A stretch of DNA of 64,000 nucleotides from Azorinus chamasolen. Its lineage: Eukaryota > Mollusca > Bivalvia > Cardiida > Solecurtidae. Under the pieces are notes generated by a model. It saw only the letters and a list, made by a program, of their open reading frames with translations. It was not told the origin of the DNA and searched no databases. Both the position numbers and the translations under genes were made by a program. Positions 11,691 through 22,130 of the stretch are shown here, piece by piece; the first letter of the stretch is position 1; every line of letters starts with the position of its first letter. Location: assembly GCA_963576725.1 (NCBI GenBank), contig OY755247.1:13024534-13088533 (forward strand), written 5' to 3'.

Positions 11691-11984
11691 TTGTGTTACC
11701 GTAAATAAATACCAATTTGCCATCTTCTAGCCGTGTACAGAACTGAATGATAGCACGATTACTAAATTATCTTCATACAGCCATAAGTTATTGTTTTGGA
11801 ATATTCATTATTTATATAGAATATGTAATTATATAACTTAATATTTATATGTTAAAGCTATTTCATTGTTTGATGATTACTGATTTGAATGATTTGCTGA
11901 TGTGATTAAACACTATCAATGGAATGCCCTGAACAATTGTGATTTAATACTTTTGTCACCACAGGCGACATTTGTCACATGACA

Positions 11985-12165
11985 TATTTGAAGAGTGTAG
12001 CTCAAGATCAGCCTGTGCATCTGGGCATTCTGACACGAGAGCTACACTGTCCGCTGGTAAGTCAAAGAAACCCTATTCTACATATTAGCAGACAGTGTCT
12101 CTCAGATCAGACTGCGCGAATGTGCAAGGTAAAATTGAGTTACACTGTGGGTTACACTGTGGGTG
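11985..12165. repeat. Dispersed repeat copy 2 (agctacactgtc type)
   Basis: gtagctcaagatcagcctg, gagctacactgtccgctgg, agacagtgtctc and cagatcagactgcgcgaat recall copy 1. It ends with a duplicated gttacactgtggg. Confidence 0.5.
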
Positions 12166-12268
12166 TTGCTGACAATTGGGGACCACAATGAAAGGACTGT
12201 CGTTGGGAACAGAACCACAAGTGCAATGACAGGCATTCTGGTAAGCCGCAAATCTGAAGACCATATGC

Positions 12269-13143
12269 TTGCTCAGCATCTTCCAAGTACATATTTTCGA
12301 ATATTTTATAGCAAGGCCATGCCTGGTGGAAATCTATAGCATCATACCATTCCGGAAATCAACAAACATACCATGTCCTGTCTTTGGTCCACCTGTTAAT
12401 CTAGACGAAATACAGCAACCAAATCCTGACGATGTAAACCAAGCTCAGCTGAAAGAACTATAATCTATTGTTCGCATTTTGACGTTGTTCAGGTTTTTTT
12501 GTGATGACATATCCAATGATGTCAAAGTCATTCCTCCCTGAAGCATATTTTATGCAAGTACTTGCACGCAGGAAGATTCCATAAATACTTTAAGTATAGC
12601 ATACAAACCCATCACTACCACAGACTACAGCACTGTGCACACCACATTCCTCTGAGTCAAGGACGTTCTCAATTGAGCCTTCTAGTCAATGCATTGGAAG
12701 TTGTCGGGTGCAGACAGGATGAGTTACAAGGTGATATTCCCACCTATTGGGTAATGCATGTCCTCATGTCCGTGTTCAGAGGAATAGGTCACCTCTATGG
12801 AGAAGCTGGTCTTAAGCAGCTATTGACAGATATAGGTTTATATGCAGCAGCCACAGTTTCTATTTACTGTCAGGCAAATACTTTGACAGAGCACTGGTCG
12901 CATTCAAAACGATTGATGAATCCTTACCTATCCGCTTTCTGATCAACTTTGAAATGTGATGTGAAGAATAAAATTGTTCCTTCTGTTGTGTATACCATGT
13001 GGTCAAAGTTAGGAGAAACATATGGTGACATACGAAGTGGAGCTGGCATGACACTCTCTTCCGCCTTTGTTGGGATGAGTTCAGAAATAAATGCTGACAT
13101 ATCTCATCGACAATCAAAGTATGGGATGATTATCTCTCGAGAG
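12269..13143 (+). pseudogene. Decayed reading frame inside the 5.35-kb element, function unknown
   Basis: Frame 2 runs from about 12269 to 12543 with a stop at 12461-12463. Frame 1 then runs to 13143 with a stop (TGA) at 12940-12942. Both stretches look protein-like rather than repetitive, which suggests an old frameshifted gene. The second part holds a run near GHLYGEAGLKQLLTDIGLYA, a pattern I associate loosely with large unnamed repeat proteins in invertebrates. I cannot assign a domain or catalytic residues. Most likely this is a transposon-borne gene that has died. Confidence 0.35.
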
Positions 13144-13236
13144 TGAAACAGTAAAGTACCTAGTTATAGTCTACTTTCTATCCAAATGACCGTTCAGCCG
13201 ACTGTACATTTACTTCCCTGGTCATGGAGTCATTCA

Positions 13237-13430
13237 CCAACAATGTTGAGCACTGCTAACACCGCAATACCGGCTAGTGACCCTCACAGGTACCCATTTA
13301 ACCCCTGGGTGGAGAGGAGGTGCGGGTGGAGGCACTGAAAATCTTCTCTAACATTTCCGGGATTTGAACGCCGGACCCCAGACTGGTAGTGAAGCGCGTT
13401 ACCACTAGACCACCACACACCACAGAGTGT
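13237..13430 (-). mobile_element. tRNA-derived SINE-like piece
   Basis: On the reverse strand, 13417-13357 reads like a tRNA: box A-like tggtctagtggtaacgc and box B-like gcgttcaaatcc. Downstream comes ctccacccgcacctcc and aaatgggtacctgtgaggg. The 5' and 3' acceptor arms do not pair, so it is not a tRNA gene. It interrupts the flanking 5.35-kb element. Confidence 0.55.
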
Positions 13431-13779
13431 CCTCATTCCTCAAGATATTCATTTCATCTACAATGGACCCTACCTGGATTATGCATCAGCATGCCAAACT
13501 TATGCTCATACCTCTTTTATTTGCCTCCAACAGATGTACTTCTACAAAGTAAATGATAGTCCAAGTGCTGCAGATGAACAAATAATGCCTGACATGTGCA
13601 TCGAAACCACTGAGTACATAAATAGAGTAACATTTATTAACGTATAAATAAAGATGCTGGAGCATGTCTCCAGTAAATATTTCGTGCGATTGATTCTGTG
13701 GTTCTATTTTACATGTTGGTAAAAGTGGAGTTTATTGCTAATATTTCATTGTTTTTGTTCATATTATATGACATATTGT

Positions 13780-14330
13780 TTTTGTGAGAGTTGTCTGTCC
13801 ATCTGTATGTCTGTCCATCACACTTTCTTGTTCGAACGATAAATATAAATATGCTCGATGCCAGGTGGTTGAAACTTTATATATGGAAAGAGCATTGTGA
13901 GAGGAAGTATTATGTGTTATTGCCCTATGTTCACTTTACCACCCTTGTTTGTCCGGACAATAACTCATATACGGCTCATGCCATTGGATTGAAACTTCAT
14001 ACATGGAAAGAGCACGATGAGAGAAAGTGTCATGTATTAGAGCCACAACTCTAGCTTCAATACATTTGGAGTTATTACCCTTTGTTACATTTTTTTGTCC
14101 GATAAATAACTCTTGTGCTACTGATTGTTATCGGAATGACATTTCATACATGGAAAGAGCATGATGAAAGGAAGTGTCATGCACAAGAGCTATAACTCTG
14201 GTATCAACATTAAGTTATTAGCTGTTATTATTTTTGTTGTTTAAAAATGTGGTGTGGAAAGCTCATATGTTAGCAACATTTTGAGTTACTTCCCTTTACA
14301 CATTGTTTTTGTTAGAGTTGTTTGTCTGTC
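13780..14330 (-). repeat. Diverged tandem units, PRL-like core
   Basis: Units of roughly 130-150 bp repeat catggaaagagcatgatgag-like and attgaaacttcata-like segments. The left edge carries gtctgtccatctgtatgtctg, resembling a reversed PRL microsatellite. Confidence 0.45.
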
Positions 14331-14389
14331 TGCACAGCCTGAATTGATAACTATACTTTTTAAGTAAATGTGGCCATATTGTACAGAAA

Positions 14390-14515
14390 AATGGACACTC
14401 TAGCTCTATGGTCAGACTCTTCATATGCGCCGACTGATCTGGAGCGCCATTGTACATATATGCAATAAGACCCAATGCCGTGACACGTCGCATATTGAAA
14501 GATAATCGCATGAAG
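14390..14515. repeat. Dispersed repeat copy 3
   Basis: ctctagctctatggtcag, gactgatctggagcgcc and acaagacc-like ataagacccaatgccgtgac, then gcatattgaaagataatcgc, match the layout of 11495. Confidence 0.4.
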
Positions 14516-14639
14516 AATAAGAAACTGTGTCAATATATTATATGTATATTCTAGATCTACATTTACTGGGAAGTGATATTAAAAGTTTTGATGTACCAAT
14601 TTGTTTCCAAATATATCATACTTGGATTAATTGGAAACA

Positions 14640-15110
14640 AAAACATTTGTGATATGTCATATTTAGACACATTTTGACCTTTGACCTTGAACTACACTTT
14701 AATTTCTACAAATTAAATGTAATTCAAGTCAAGGATATTCAATGATTAGATAAAGCAAAACAGATTCGGTGCCAGTAGGAACAACAATAATACATTTATT
14801 AGGCAAATAATGATATTTTGTCTTTTTTCTTAATTTTGACAGCCATCTTTAATATCTCCATGGCAACAACAAATATTGTATAATTAATTCAACAGTTCTG
14901 GAAGTTAACAAAGCATATATCATTTCATATATTATGCACACTGTTTGTTAAAATATTTCATACATAGAATGTAGGGAACAAAAATATTTGTCAGAGGTCA
15001 AATTTGTATGAATTTTGACCTTTGACCTTATATTTAGGCTTAACCTCTATGAACTTCACATAAAATTTGTTATTTTAATGATTTTTCTTTATCATTAATC
15101 AAAATAACAT
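14640..15110. repeat. Two diverged direct repeats inside the 5.35-kb element
   Basis: ttttgacctttgaccttgaac at 14692 and ttttgacctttgacctta at 15014 lie in similar surroundings (aacaaaaaYatttgt upstream, a Tt/aaatt-rich downstream). The spacing is about 320 bp. Confidence 0.45.
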
Positions 15111-15357
15111 AGGTTTGGATTCAGTAGGTACAATAATAGATAAAAAGTAAGACAAAATATTATATGTTTGTTTTTTCTCAATTTTGGCGGCCATCTTGGT
15201 GGCCATCTTGGATTTCTGCCAACTCCAACCACTTCAGTCAAAATGAATTTCAATTTTATATACTATAGACCCTGGCAAACATTTTGATATATAGCATTGC
15301 TTGTTATATTTCATAGACCGGTTGGGTGTTCTAAACCGGGGGCTATTTGCTACACTA

Positions 15358-15466
15358 TTAACCCCTTCCTTCATATCAACACCTATTTTGCAAACAGAAA
15401 ATACCTAGATCAGACAGCTCCTATAAGAACCATCTGATCAGGGTCTGTTCTGTTTGCTCATTAAAT
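15358..15466 (-). mobile_element. TTAA MITE family B fragment
   Basis: TTAACCCCTTCCTTCATAT, a full small hairpin (gatcagacagctcctataag ... gatcagggtctgttctg), then loss of the rest. Abuts the right end of the 5.35-kb element. Confidence 0.65.
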
Positions 15467-15502
15467 CATAGTAGTTTACATACTGCTTCATCACCATCGT
15501 TA

Positions 15503-15726
15503 TTAACCCACTACCTCATAGGCTATTTTTAGATACAACCTCTTTGAATAAATCTACTGAAAAGGAGCATTAACTAGAGAAAAGGAAAATTTCAGAATTT
15601 TGTAGTTTGAAACCATTGTGATAAATAGAGCATTTGCTCCTCTATGAGCAAAATTGTAATGCTCTATTTATCACAATGGTTTCATAAAGTGACTTTTACA
15701 GGTGTCAATATGAGGGAATGGGTTAA
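15503..15726 (+). mobile_element. TTAA MITE family A, full length
   Basis: TTAACCCACTACCTCATAGG start, gaaaccattgtgataaatag and its complement around gcatttgctcc, and a GGGTTAA end. The final TTAA is shared with the next element. Confidence 0.85.
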
Positions 15727-15972
15727 CCCTTTTCATCCATGAATATTCATGTAAGAAATGATGGCATAATGAATATTAAGATTTTTTTTAAATGGCATAA
15801 TTTATGAACACATGAAATGTTTTGATAAAGTAGAAACTATAGAATCTGATCTATATTATTCCATGTGCAAACAGAGCAGACCCTGATGAGACGGCTCCTA
15901 CATGAGCCATCTGATCTGGTCTACTCTGTTTGCAAAGGCGTAGAAAGGCGTATTTATTGAGGAAAGGGTTGA
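15723..15972 (+). mobile_element. TTAA MITE family B1, full length
   Basis: TTAACCCTTTTCATCCATG, attcatgtaagaaatgatgg, the core gagcagaccctgatgagacg ... catctgatctggtctac, and an aaagggTTGA end. Confidence 0.85.
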
Positions 15973-16065
15973 CAATAAGTGTGGAACTTGATATCTAGTG
16001 TAAGTTTGTGCATGTTTTGATCCAGAATTTCCTCCAATGTTACTTCATTCGGTGTATTGTGGAAT

Positions 16066-16293
16066 TTAACCCTTACACCATAAATACGCCTTTCTACGCC
16101 TCTATAAAAGTCACCTGCTGAAACCATTGTGATAAATAGAGCATTTGCTCCTATAGGAGCAAATGCTCTATTTATCACAATGGTTTCAAACTACAAAATT
16201 CTAAAATGTTCCTTTTCTCTAGATAATGCTCCTTTTCAGTAGATTTATTCAAAGTGGTTGGATCTAAAAATAGCCTACGAGATAATGGGTTAA
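16066..16293 (-). mobile_element. TTAA MITE family A, full length, perfect hairpin
   Basis: Clean TTAACCC and GGGTTAA ends. The central hairpin gaaaccattgtgataaatag + agcatttgctcctat and its exact complement runs 16117-16186 with essentially no mismatch, folding into an arm of about 33 bp. Confidence 0.9.
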
Positions 16294-16524
16294 GGATACC
16301 CATAAGAGTACCAGTCATTGTTTAACCCTTTCTCGTTTCAAATTTATTCAAAATTTCTTCACCTCACAACAAAGACTCAAACAACGGGTCAGTCGAAAGT
16401 TAAAAACCACGAAAGAGAATATCTACTGTATAAAAGCTTACCTTCATGTACATCAAAAGGAGTACGTCCAGCACACGTAATTGATATTCCCCATGTCCGC
16501 ATCATTAAAATTTTCTATTTTTCT

Positions 16525-16780
16525 TTAACCCTTTACTCAATGAATATCCATGTTAGAAATAATGGCATCATGCATACTAATTAGATTATTATAATATCAC
16601 TTGGACACAGGAATTTGTGGCCATGGTAGAAACTGTTTGTTTGTTTGTGTTGATTAACGTCCGTTTCTGCTATAGGCAAACAGAACAGACCCTGAGCAGA
16701 TGGCCCTTACAAGAGCATCTGATCTGGGTCTACTCTGTTTGCAAATGTGTAGAAAAGCGTATTTATGGAGTAACGGGTAA
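16525..16780 (+). mobile_element. TTAA MITE family B1 with foreign segment
   Basis: B1 ends. In place of the tagaatcatatctatat segment it carries tttgtgttgattaacgtccg (16639-16665), a short motif that also occurs at 22050, 21690 (reversed) and 41655. Confidence 0.7.
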
Positions 16781-17310
16781 AATACAAAGAACTATTTCCT
16801 TAATTACCATGTCTTTTAGCACTAAGTTTCAAATCAAATACATTCAGATTCAGTCATTTTGTTATGCAAATTTTTCAAAAATTACGAGAAGAGTACAACT
16901 TTAAACTGACTCAGTACAATTTTTAACTGACTATATTAAATTTCAACACTCTGAAAATTATTCTGATGAAGTTATCGACAGTTTCACAAAATTTACTGAA
17001 GCATCAAATCAACCAGGCATAGTGTCAAAGCTTTTAAACAATTTTCAAACAATTCTAAAAACAACTGTCACAACACTGCTGATGATTTGTGAAACAGATT
17101 CAACTATCACATTATATTATATTTGGGGATTTTCGAAATTACTGGACAATCTTCCTTATTTTGATTTTGTGTGCGATCAAACGGAGACCAATTGTCTACT
17201 GTCGAATCCATTTAAAACCTTTCCCACTATGTAACTGCCTGCAAAAAAACTGTCCGCTGTTTCAATTCTTATTTTTTTTTTCAATTTTCTGCACTCTGAG
17301 CAATTGTCGT

Positions 17311-17379
17311 CTACCTACAGGAGCTGTCTATTCTGTCTGCAGAGGTGCAAAAAGGCGTATTTATAGAGTGAAGGATTAA
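17311..17379 (+). mobile_element. TTAA MITE family B1 right-end fragment
   Basis: Only ctacaggagctgtct, a diverged second arm, aaaaaggcgtatttatagag and TTAA remain. The TTAA is shared with the next element. Confidence 0.55.
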
Positions 17380-17614
17380 TCCTTTCCCTCATATAAATGC
17401 ATCTGCAAACAAGAGTAGACCTAGATCAGACAACTCCAATAGGAGCCGTCTGATCAGGGTCTGCTCTGTTCGCCAATGGAATTCGAAAGAACCGTTTCTT
17501 TAATTTCTAAAATGGCTACAATGCTTCACCTTCCATATTTCATTATAACTATATTGTCCATGAATATTCGGTAGATAATGAAATTTGAAATGAACAGAGC
17601 AGGGAAAGGGTTGA
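17376..17614 (-). mobile_element. TTAA MITE family B2
   Basis: taatCCTTTCCCTCATATA start, core cagatcagacaactcc ... gccgtctgatcagggtctgc, aatggctacaatgcttcacc, and a gggaaaggGTTGA end. Confidence 0.8.
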
Positions 17615-17641
17615 GACAAATTTGCACTGTTATAACTATCT

Positions 17642-18141
17642 TTAACCCTTTACTCCAAGAATATTCATATAAGAAATGATTACATCATGAATATTAACCA
17701 TTTCGGCGCCAAATTCTAATTGTCGTCTGCAATCCAAGTTTGTTAAATCATTCAGTAAAATAAGGAAATAAGATAAATAAATGCAAATTTCAAAGGAATA
17801 AAGCACATAATTATATAGAAATAGAGATTGAGACAAATAGTGAAGTCCCTGATCAGACGCCGCCTTGAAAAGGCGGCGTCTGATCAGGGACTGCACTATT
17901 TGTCGTGGTGCATTTATGTGACTGCGGCGGTGAAAGGGTTAATTACATTATTTATTTTTTTTCATAACGGCTCATGGACACAGGAATGTTCGCCATGGCA
18001 GGAACTGTTGATTCATATCTGAATTATCTCACAAGCAAACAGAGCAGACACTGACCCGACAGCTCCTATGGGAGCCATCTGATCCGGTTCTACTCAGTTT
18101 GCAAAGGCATAGAAAAGTGTATTTATGGAGTAAAGGGTTAA
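17642..18141 (+). mobile_element. TTAA MITE family B1 split by family J
   Basis: TTAACCCTTTACTCC to gaatat (17693), then J, then B1 resumes with ttacattattta, gacacaggaatg, the core hairpin and GTAAAGGGTTAA at 18141. The break falls at the internal TTAA of B1, the same point hit by family E at 26802. Confidence 0.85.
17694..17942. mobile_element. TTAA MITE family J inserted at a TTAA
   Basis: TTAACCATTTCGGCGCC to GAAAGGGTTAA, with TTAA on both sides. The central hairpin is very strong and GC-rich: acaaatagtg, gtccctgatcagacgccg, cctt/aagg and complement at 17834-17902. Single copy in the window. Its core shares ctgatcaga with the B and E cores. Confidence 0.85.
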
Positions 18142-18232
18142 AAGAAACAATTGAAGAAGTAGTGTTGACTGATCAAACATCTCCTTCAGTAGTAGTTAAA
18201 TGTAGGTCTTCACAATTTGTCTAGCACAATAT

Positions 18233-18450
18233 TTAACCCTTTCCTTCATATAAACACCTTGTCTTGCATTTGACATCAGAGTAGACCCAGATTAGACGGA
18301 TCCTGTAGGAGGTCTGCTCTGTTTGCTTATGATATAAACAGATAAGGTTCTACAGTTTTTGCCATGGCCAAAAGTTCTTGTGCCCATGTGCTATTAATAT
18401 TAATGATGTCATCATTTTCTTTCATGAACATTTATGGACTAAAGGGTTGA
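18233..18450 (-). mobile_element. TTAA MITE family B1
   Basis: TTAACCCTTTCCTTCATATA start with truncated hairpin (cggatcctgtaggaggtc). The B1 arm ctacagtttttgccatggcc and atgatgtcatcattttc are clear. The end is AAAGGGTTGA. Confidence 0.8.
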
Positions 18451-18474
18451 GGCCATATCAATATTTTCAAGAAT

Positions 18475-18640
18475 AGCTTCATATTTCTCCACCAAACCCT
18501 ATGTTGTGACCTCTCTTTCAAGAATATCTTCATATTTCTCCACCAAACCCTATGATGTGACCACTCTTTAGAATCGTCTCTTCGAGACAATTCTAAAAAG
18601 TGGTCACATCATAGGGTTTGGTGGAGAAATGACAATTTAG
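18475..18640. mobile_element. Hairpin D with duplicated left arm
   Basis: tcatatttctccaccaaacc occurs twice (18480 and 18532). The second copy forms a full hairpin: tgtgaccactctttagaatc ... attctaaaaagtggtcac and ggtttggtggagaaatg. The first copy is an extra left arm only. Confidence 0.75.
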
Positions 18641-18836
18641 TACTAGTGTATGCACATTTATCGGCTCTGCAATATCTTTAGCATGGTCGGTCTTTTTGCT
18701 GGTAAAACTCCTACTTGTCAAATGCTGATGCAGGAATATTTACATTTATTGTCTTTTGGTATGATAAATAACGAGTCCTTCAGGCCACATATTCTTCAAT
18801 ATGCGAATCCCATTTCAACAACATGACACGCATCAT

Positions 18837-19075
18837 TTAAATCTTTCCTCAATAAACATGCCTTTTTTAATGGCTTTGTAAAAACAGACCCAGGTCAGAT
18901 GTTTCCTATAGGAGCTGTCTGAATTCAGGGTTTGCTCCGTTTGCTTATGGAATTATATAGATCTGATTCATTAGTTTCTGCAATGGCCAAAACATTGTAT
19001 AAATCTGCTACTATAAAACTGCATCTAATAAATATTCACGTTTCTTATATAAATATTCATGGAGTAAACGATTCA
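18837..19075 (-). mobile_element. TTAA MITE family B1, diverged
   Basis: TTAAATCTTTCCTCAATAAA start; hairpin of gacccaggtcagatg and ctgtctgaattcagggttt. B1 arm aatattcatggagtaaacg at the end; the final TTAA is lost. Confidence 0.65.
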
Positions 19076-19089
19076 GCATATAATTCCTC

Positions 19090-20676
19090 ATGATTAGGTA
19101 ACACAGACAGGGTGGCCTGCACTCCTCCTCTAGCTAAACTAGAAAATTGTGCCTGTAAGACACAGCGATGCTCCCGTGGTGGTGCTTGCCTCTAGCTGCA
19201 CGTAAAATTCCCGAAGTCATTTGACCTTGACCTTGGGCTTGTGGGCAGCATGGGTTGGGTGCGCAATGAAAGTATGGATGGCGTTTAATGTGTATATGCA
19301 ATTCCATGCCAATATCTATAGTGGTTAGCAAGATATATGACAATGAAAAAACTGTGACAACCAACTGCATGTAATTGTGACAACCAACTGCACATAAAAT
19401 TTCCAAGTTATTTGACCTTGACCTTGGACTTGCGGGCAGCATGGGTGGGGTGCCAAATGATAGCACAGATGATGATTAATGTGTATATGAAGTTTCAAGT
19501 AGAAATTACTAACATATAGCACTTGAAACAAGAGGGCCAAGATGGCACTTAATCGCTCACCTGATTACTATAGATTTAAGATTTTTGCTGGGTAGCCCAT
19601 GGGTAGGGCCAATATTGACATTAGGGACAATATTTGAACAATGTTGATAGTGGACCATGAGCAGTGTTTCTACAGAACAAGATTTTCAAAGATTTAGAAT
19701 ATTGACTTTATCAAGACAATGATTCTGACCAATGAAGATTGGGCTAAAAATTTGCCTTCTAGAGTATTTTTTCTAAAATTTGACCTAGTGACCTACTTTT
19801 TATTCCCACCCCACCCATGATCACACTCAACCTTGATATCACCAAGACAAACACTCTGAGCGAATTTGAGGAAGATTGGGCTAAAAATGTGGCCTCTGGA
19901 GTGTAAACAAGATTTTTCTAAGATATGACCCAGAGACCCAAATTTTGACAACACCTAACCCACTTTCAAACTTGTCAAAAATTTTATTAGAACAATCATT
20001 CTGACCAATTTTCATGAAGATTTGGCTATTAATGTGACCTCTGGAGTGTTCACAAGGTTTTGCTACTATTTGACCTAATGACCTAGTTTTTAACCCCACA
20101 TAACCCACTTTCAAACTCTTTGAGATTTCATCAAGATAATCATTATGACCAAGTTTCATGAAGATTGGACAAAAAATGTGACCACTAGAGTGTTCACACG
20201 GTTTTTCTACTGTCTGACCTAGTGACCTAGTTTTCAACCCCAATTGACCCACTTTCGAACTCGTCCGAGATTTTATCAAGACATTCGTTCTGACCAAGTT
20301 TCATGAAGATTGGACAAAAAATGTGACCACTAGAGTGTTCACAAGGTTTTTCTACTGTTTGACCTAGTGACCTAGTTTTTAACCCCACTTGACCCACTTT
20401 CGAACTCGTCCGAGATTTTAACTAGACATTCGTTCTGACCAAGTTTCATGAAGATTGGACTACAATTGTGACCACTAGAGTGTTCACAAGCAAATTGTTG
20501 ACGACACACGACGGACGACGGACATTCAAGTCTCCCAAAAGCTCACCCTGAGCTTTGCTCAGGTGAGCTAAAAACTGACAACAAACTGCACATAAAAGCG
20601 TGACACACGGACAGACAGACGGACAGACATGTGCAAAACATAATGCCCCCTGACTATCGTCAACGGGGCATAAAAA
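19090..20676 (+). mobile_element. PRL-like element split by another PRL element
   Basis: Two diverged units share tgaccttgaccttggrcttg, gggcagcatgggt and ttaatgtgtatatg (spacing about 180 bp). The element breaks at 19526 and resumes at 20574 with actgacaacaaactgcacat, then acggacagacagacggacag and the tail hairpin atgccccctgactatcgtcaacggggcat, AAAA. The repeated caactgcacataaaa either side of the break supports one interrupted element. Confidence 0.65.
19527..20573 (+). mobile_element. PRL element, complete, about 145-bp monomers
   Basis: AACAAGAGGGCCAAGATGGC start. Core monomers repeat gacctagtgacctagttttt, acccactttcraactcgtcc, gaccaagtttcatgaagatt and gtgaccactagagtgttcac. The tail is gacgacacacgacggacgac, then arms agctcaccctgagc and gctcaggtgagct, AAAA. 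Same core type as 4437. Confidence 0.85.
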
Positions 20677-20708
20677 TTAAAGACCATCCCAACTCTCGCT
20701 ACTGTTAC

Positions 20709-21088
20709 TTATCCCTTTCCTGTTGAATACTTGCGTAAGAAATAATGACATCGTGAATATTTATTAGCTGAATACTGATAATGGCATAGCCCTTTCCTTC
20801 ATATAAACGTGCTTTCACGCATTTGCAAACAGAGTAGACCCGGAGCAGCCGGCTCCTATAGGAGCCATCTGATCAGGGTCTGCTCTGTATGCTAAAAGAA
20901 TTTGAAAGATCTGTTTCTTTAGTTTCTAAAATGGCAACAATGTTCCACCTTCTTAATTTCATTATAACTATTTTGTCCATGAAAATTCAGGAATTGAAAT
21001 TTGGAATAAATATAGAACAGGGAAATGGTTAAATATATGTAGGATATTTTGGTATTGATAGAAACTGTAGAATCAGATGTATTATGAC
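20709..21088 (+). mobile_element. TTAA MITE family B1 split by family B2
   Basis: atccctttcctgttgaatac to ataatggca is B1 left. After B2 it resumes with ttggtattgatagaaactgt and agaatcagatgtattatga, then is truncated. Confidence 0.7.
20786..21032 (-). mobile_element. TTAA MITE family B2 nested in B1
   Basis: tagCCCTTTCC to GGAAATGGTTAA. Core gcagccggctcctatagg ... ccatctgatcagggtctgc. The left TTAA has decayed to ATAG. Confidence 0.8.
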
Positions 21089-21262
21089 CTTTGTCCTTGA
21101 TATATGACCTTGACCTTAATAAGTCACCCCTAAAAATGTTTGCTTCCATAAGTTGCACATGCATGCCTAGTTTGAAGTATGTATGTGCAATGGCTACAAA
21201 ATTATCGCCAAGGTTAAAATTTAGGACAAACCGAAAAACCAACAGATAGACAGGGCATAAAA
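21089..21262 (+). repeat. PRL-like fragment with nuclear-receptor-like half-sites
   Basis: gacctttgtccttgatatatg, gaccttgaccttaataag, and a tail aaccaacagatagacagggcataaaaa resembling a PRL 3' end. A related longer copy is at 30837. Confidence 0.5.
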
Positions 21263-21463
21263 ATGCAAAAGAACGCTTGCAAACGTTATTAACTTTGATG
21301 CTACACATAATCTGGAGCAGAGATCAAGTTTGTCAATGTTCTACAAACACGGTCTGTTGAAATTCCATTATGGTTGTCTAAAGTGATAGAATCTATCTGG
21401 TATTCCTAAATGCTTCCTTGCACGGTGTCTGGTCACAAATGCTTGCAGGTGCTAAGTTCATTC

Positions 21464-21560
21464 TTAACCGTTTACTCCATAAATGAAATATGCTTTTCTA
21501 CACCTTGGTAAACAGGGTAAACCCAGACCAGACGGCTCCTAAATCAGCCATCTACACTAT
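21464..21560 (-). mobile_element. TTAA MITE family B1 left fragment
   Basis: TTAACCGTTTACTCCATAAA, ttctacaccttggtaaacag, first arm gacccagaccagacggctcc, then lost. Confidence 0.6.
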
Positions 21561-21620
21561 TTCCTAAAAGAACCAGAGAAACTCAGTTGATAATAAGAGT
21601 ATAGGGCATTGCTCTGTATT

Positions 21621-21650
21621 CTCTCTCTCTATCTCTCCCTCTCTCTCTCT
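21621..21650. repeat. (CT)n microsatellite
   Basis: ctctctctctatctctccct and following CT repeats, about 30 bp. Confidence 0.85.
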
Positions 21651-22130
21651 GGGGCATCCAATTAGTCCATAGTGAGCATAAATGGGTGTTAATCAACACA
21701 AACAAACGCTATTTGGTACTATGTGAATCTAATTAAATTTTAGCAAAATTATGCAAACTACATCATTCCGCTTACCACACTGATGGAGAGGGGCAAATTG
21801 TGCTCAGAAAACAGTTTGGATTCTGATGAGATCCCACATTAAAATGTTTGACACAGATTGTATTAAAAAAATAACTGAGAATTATGACAGACAGCAATAA
21901 TGCAAAGAGTGTTTTCTTGTAGTCCGCAGTGAGTTACTGTATTTTACATAACAGTTTCAACTCTCAACTGGTTTGAAAATCTGAATAAATCAATTTGGCA
22001 CAATTGCAACGACTTCAAATTACACTGCGAGAGTAGCAAATAATGATTGTTGTTTGTGTTGATTAATGTCCGTTTCTGCTCACTTAAATTCAAACAGGTT
22101 ACACTTACCCTGAATATTCAGGCACTTTTT

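Larger units (their letters stand above)
10003..15357. mobile_element. 5.35-kb element with long terminal inverted repeats
   Basis: The left end (10003-10195) and right end (15185-15357) are imperfect inverted copies. Shared blocks are tagtgtagcaaa, accggtctatgaaa, atatcaaaatgtttg, aagtggttggagt, gcagaaatccaagatggcc and gccaagatggccgcc. Inside are a decayed reading frame (12269-13143), a SINE-like piece (13237-13430) and dispersed repeats. No transposase motif is recognisable. It could be a degraded DNA transposon or a composite. TA-rich flanks prevent a firm call of the target duplication. Confidence 0.65.

Noticed and set aside
12562..12942. Open frame of 126 codons as an intact gene
   Set aside because: It continues past a stop in the same frame and links to an upstream frame by a shift, so it is listed as a decayed frame, not a gene.
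19881..20297. 138-codon reverse frame with repeated segments
   Set aside because: Repeated segments match the DNA monomer period of the PRL core.
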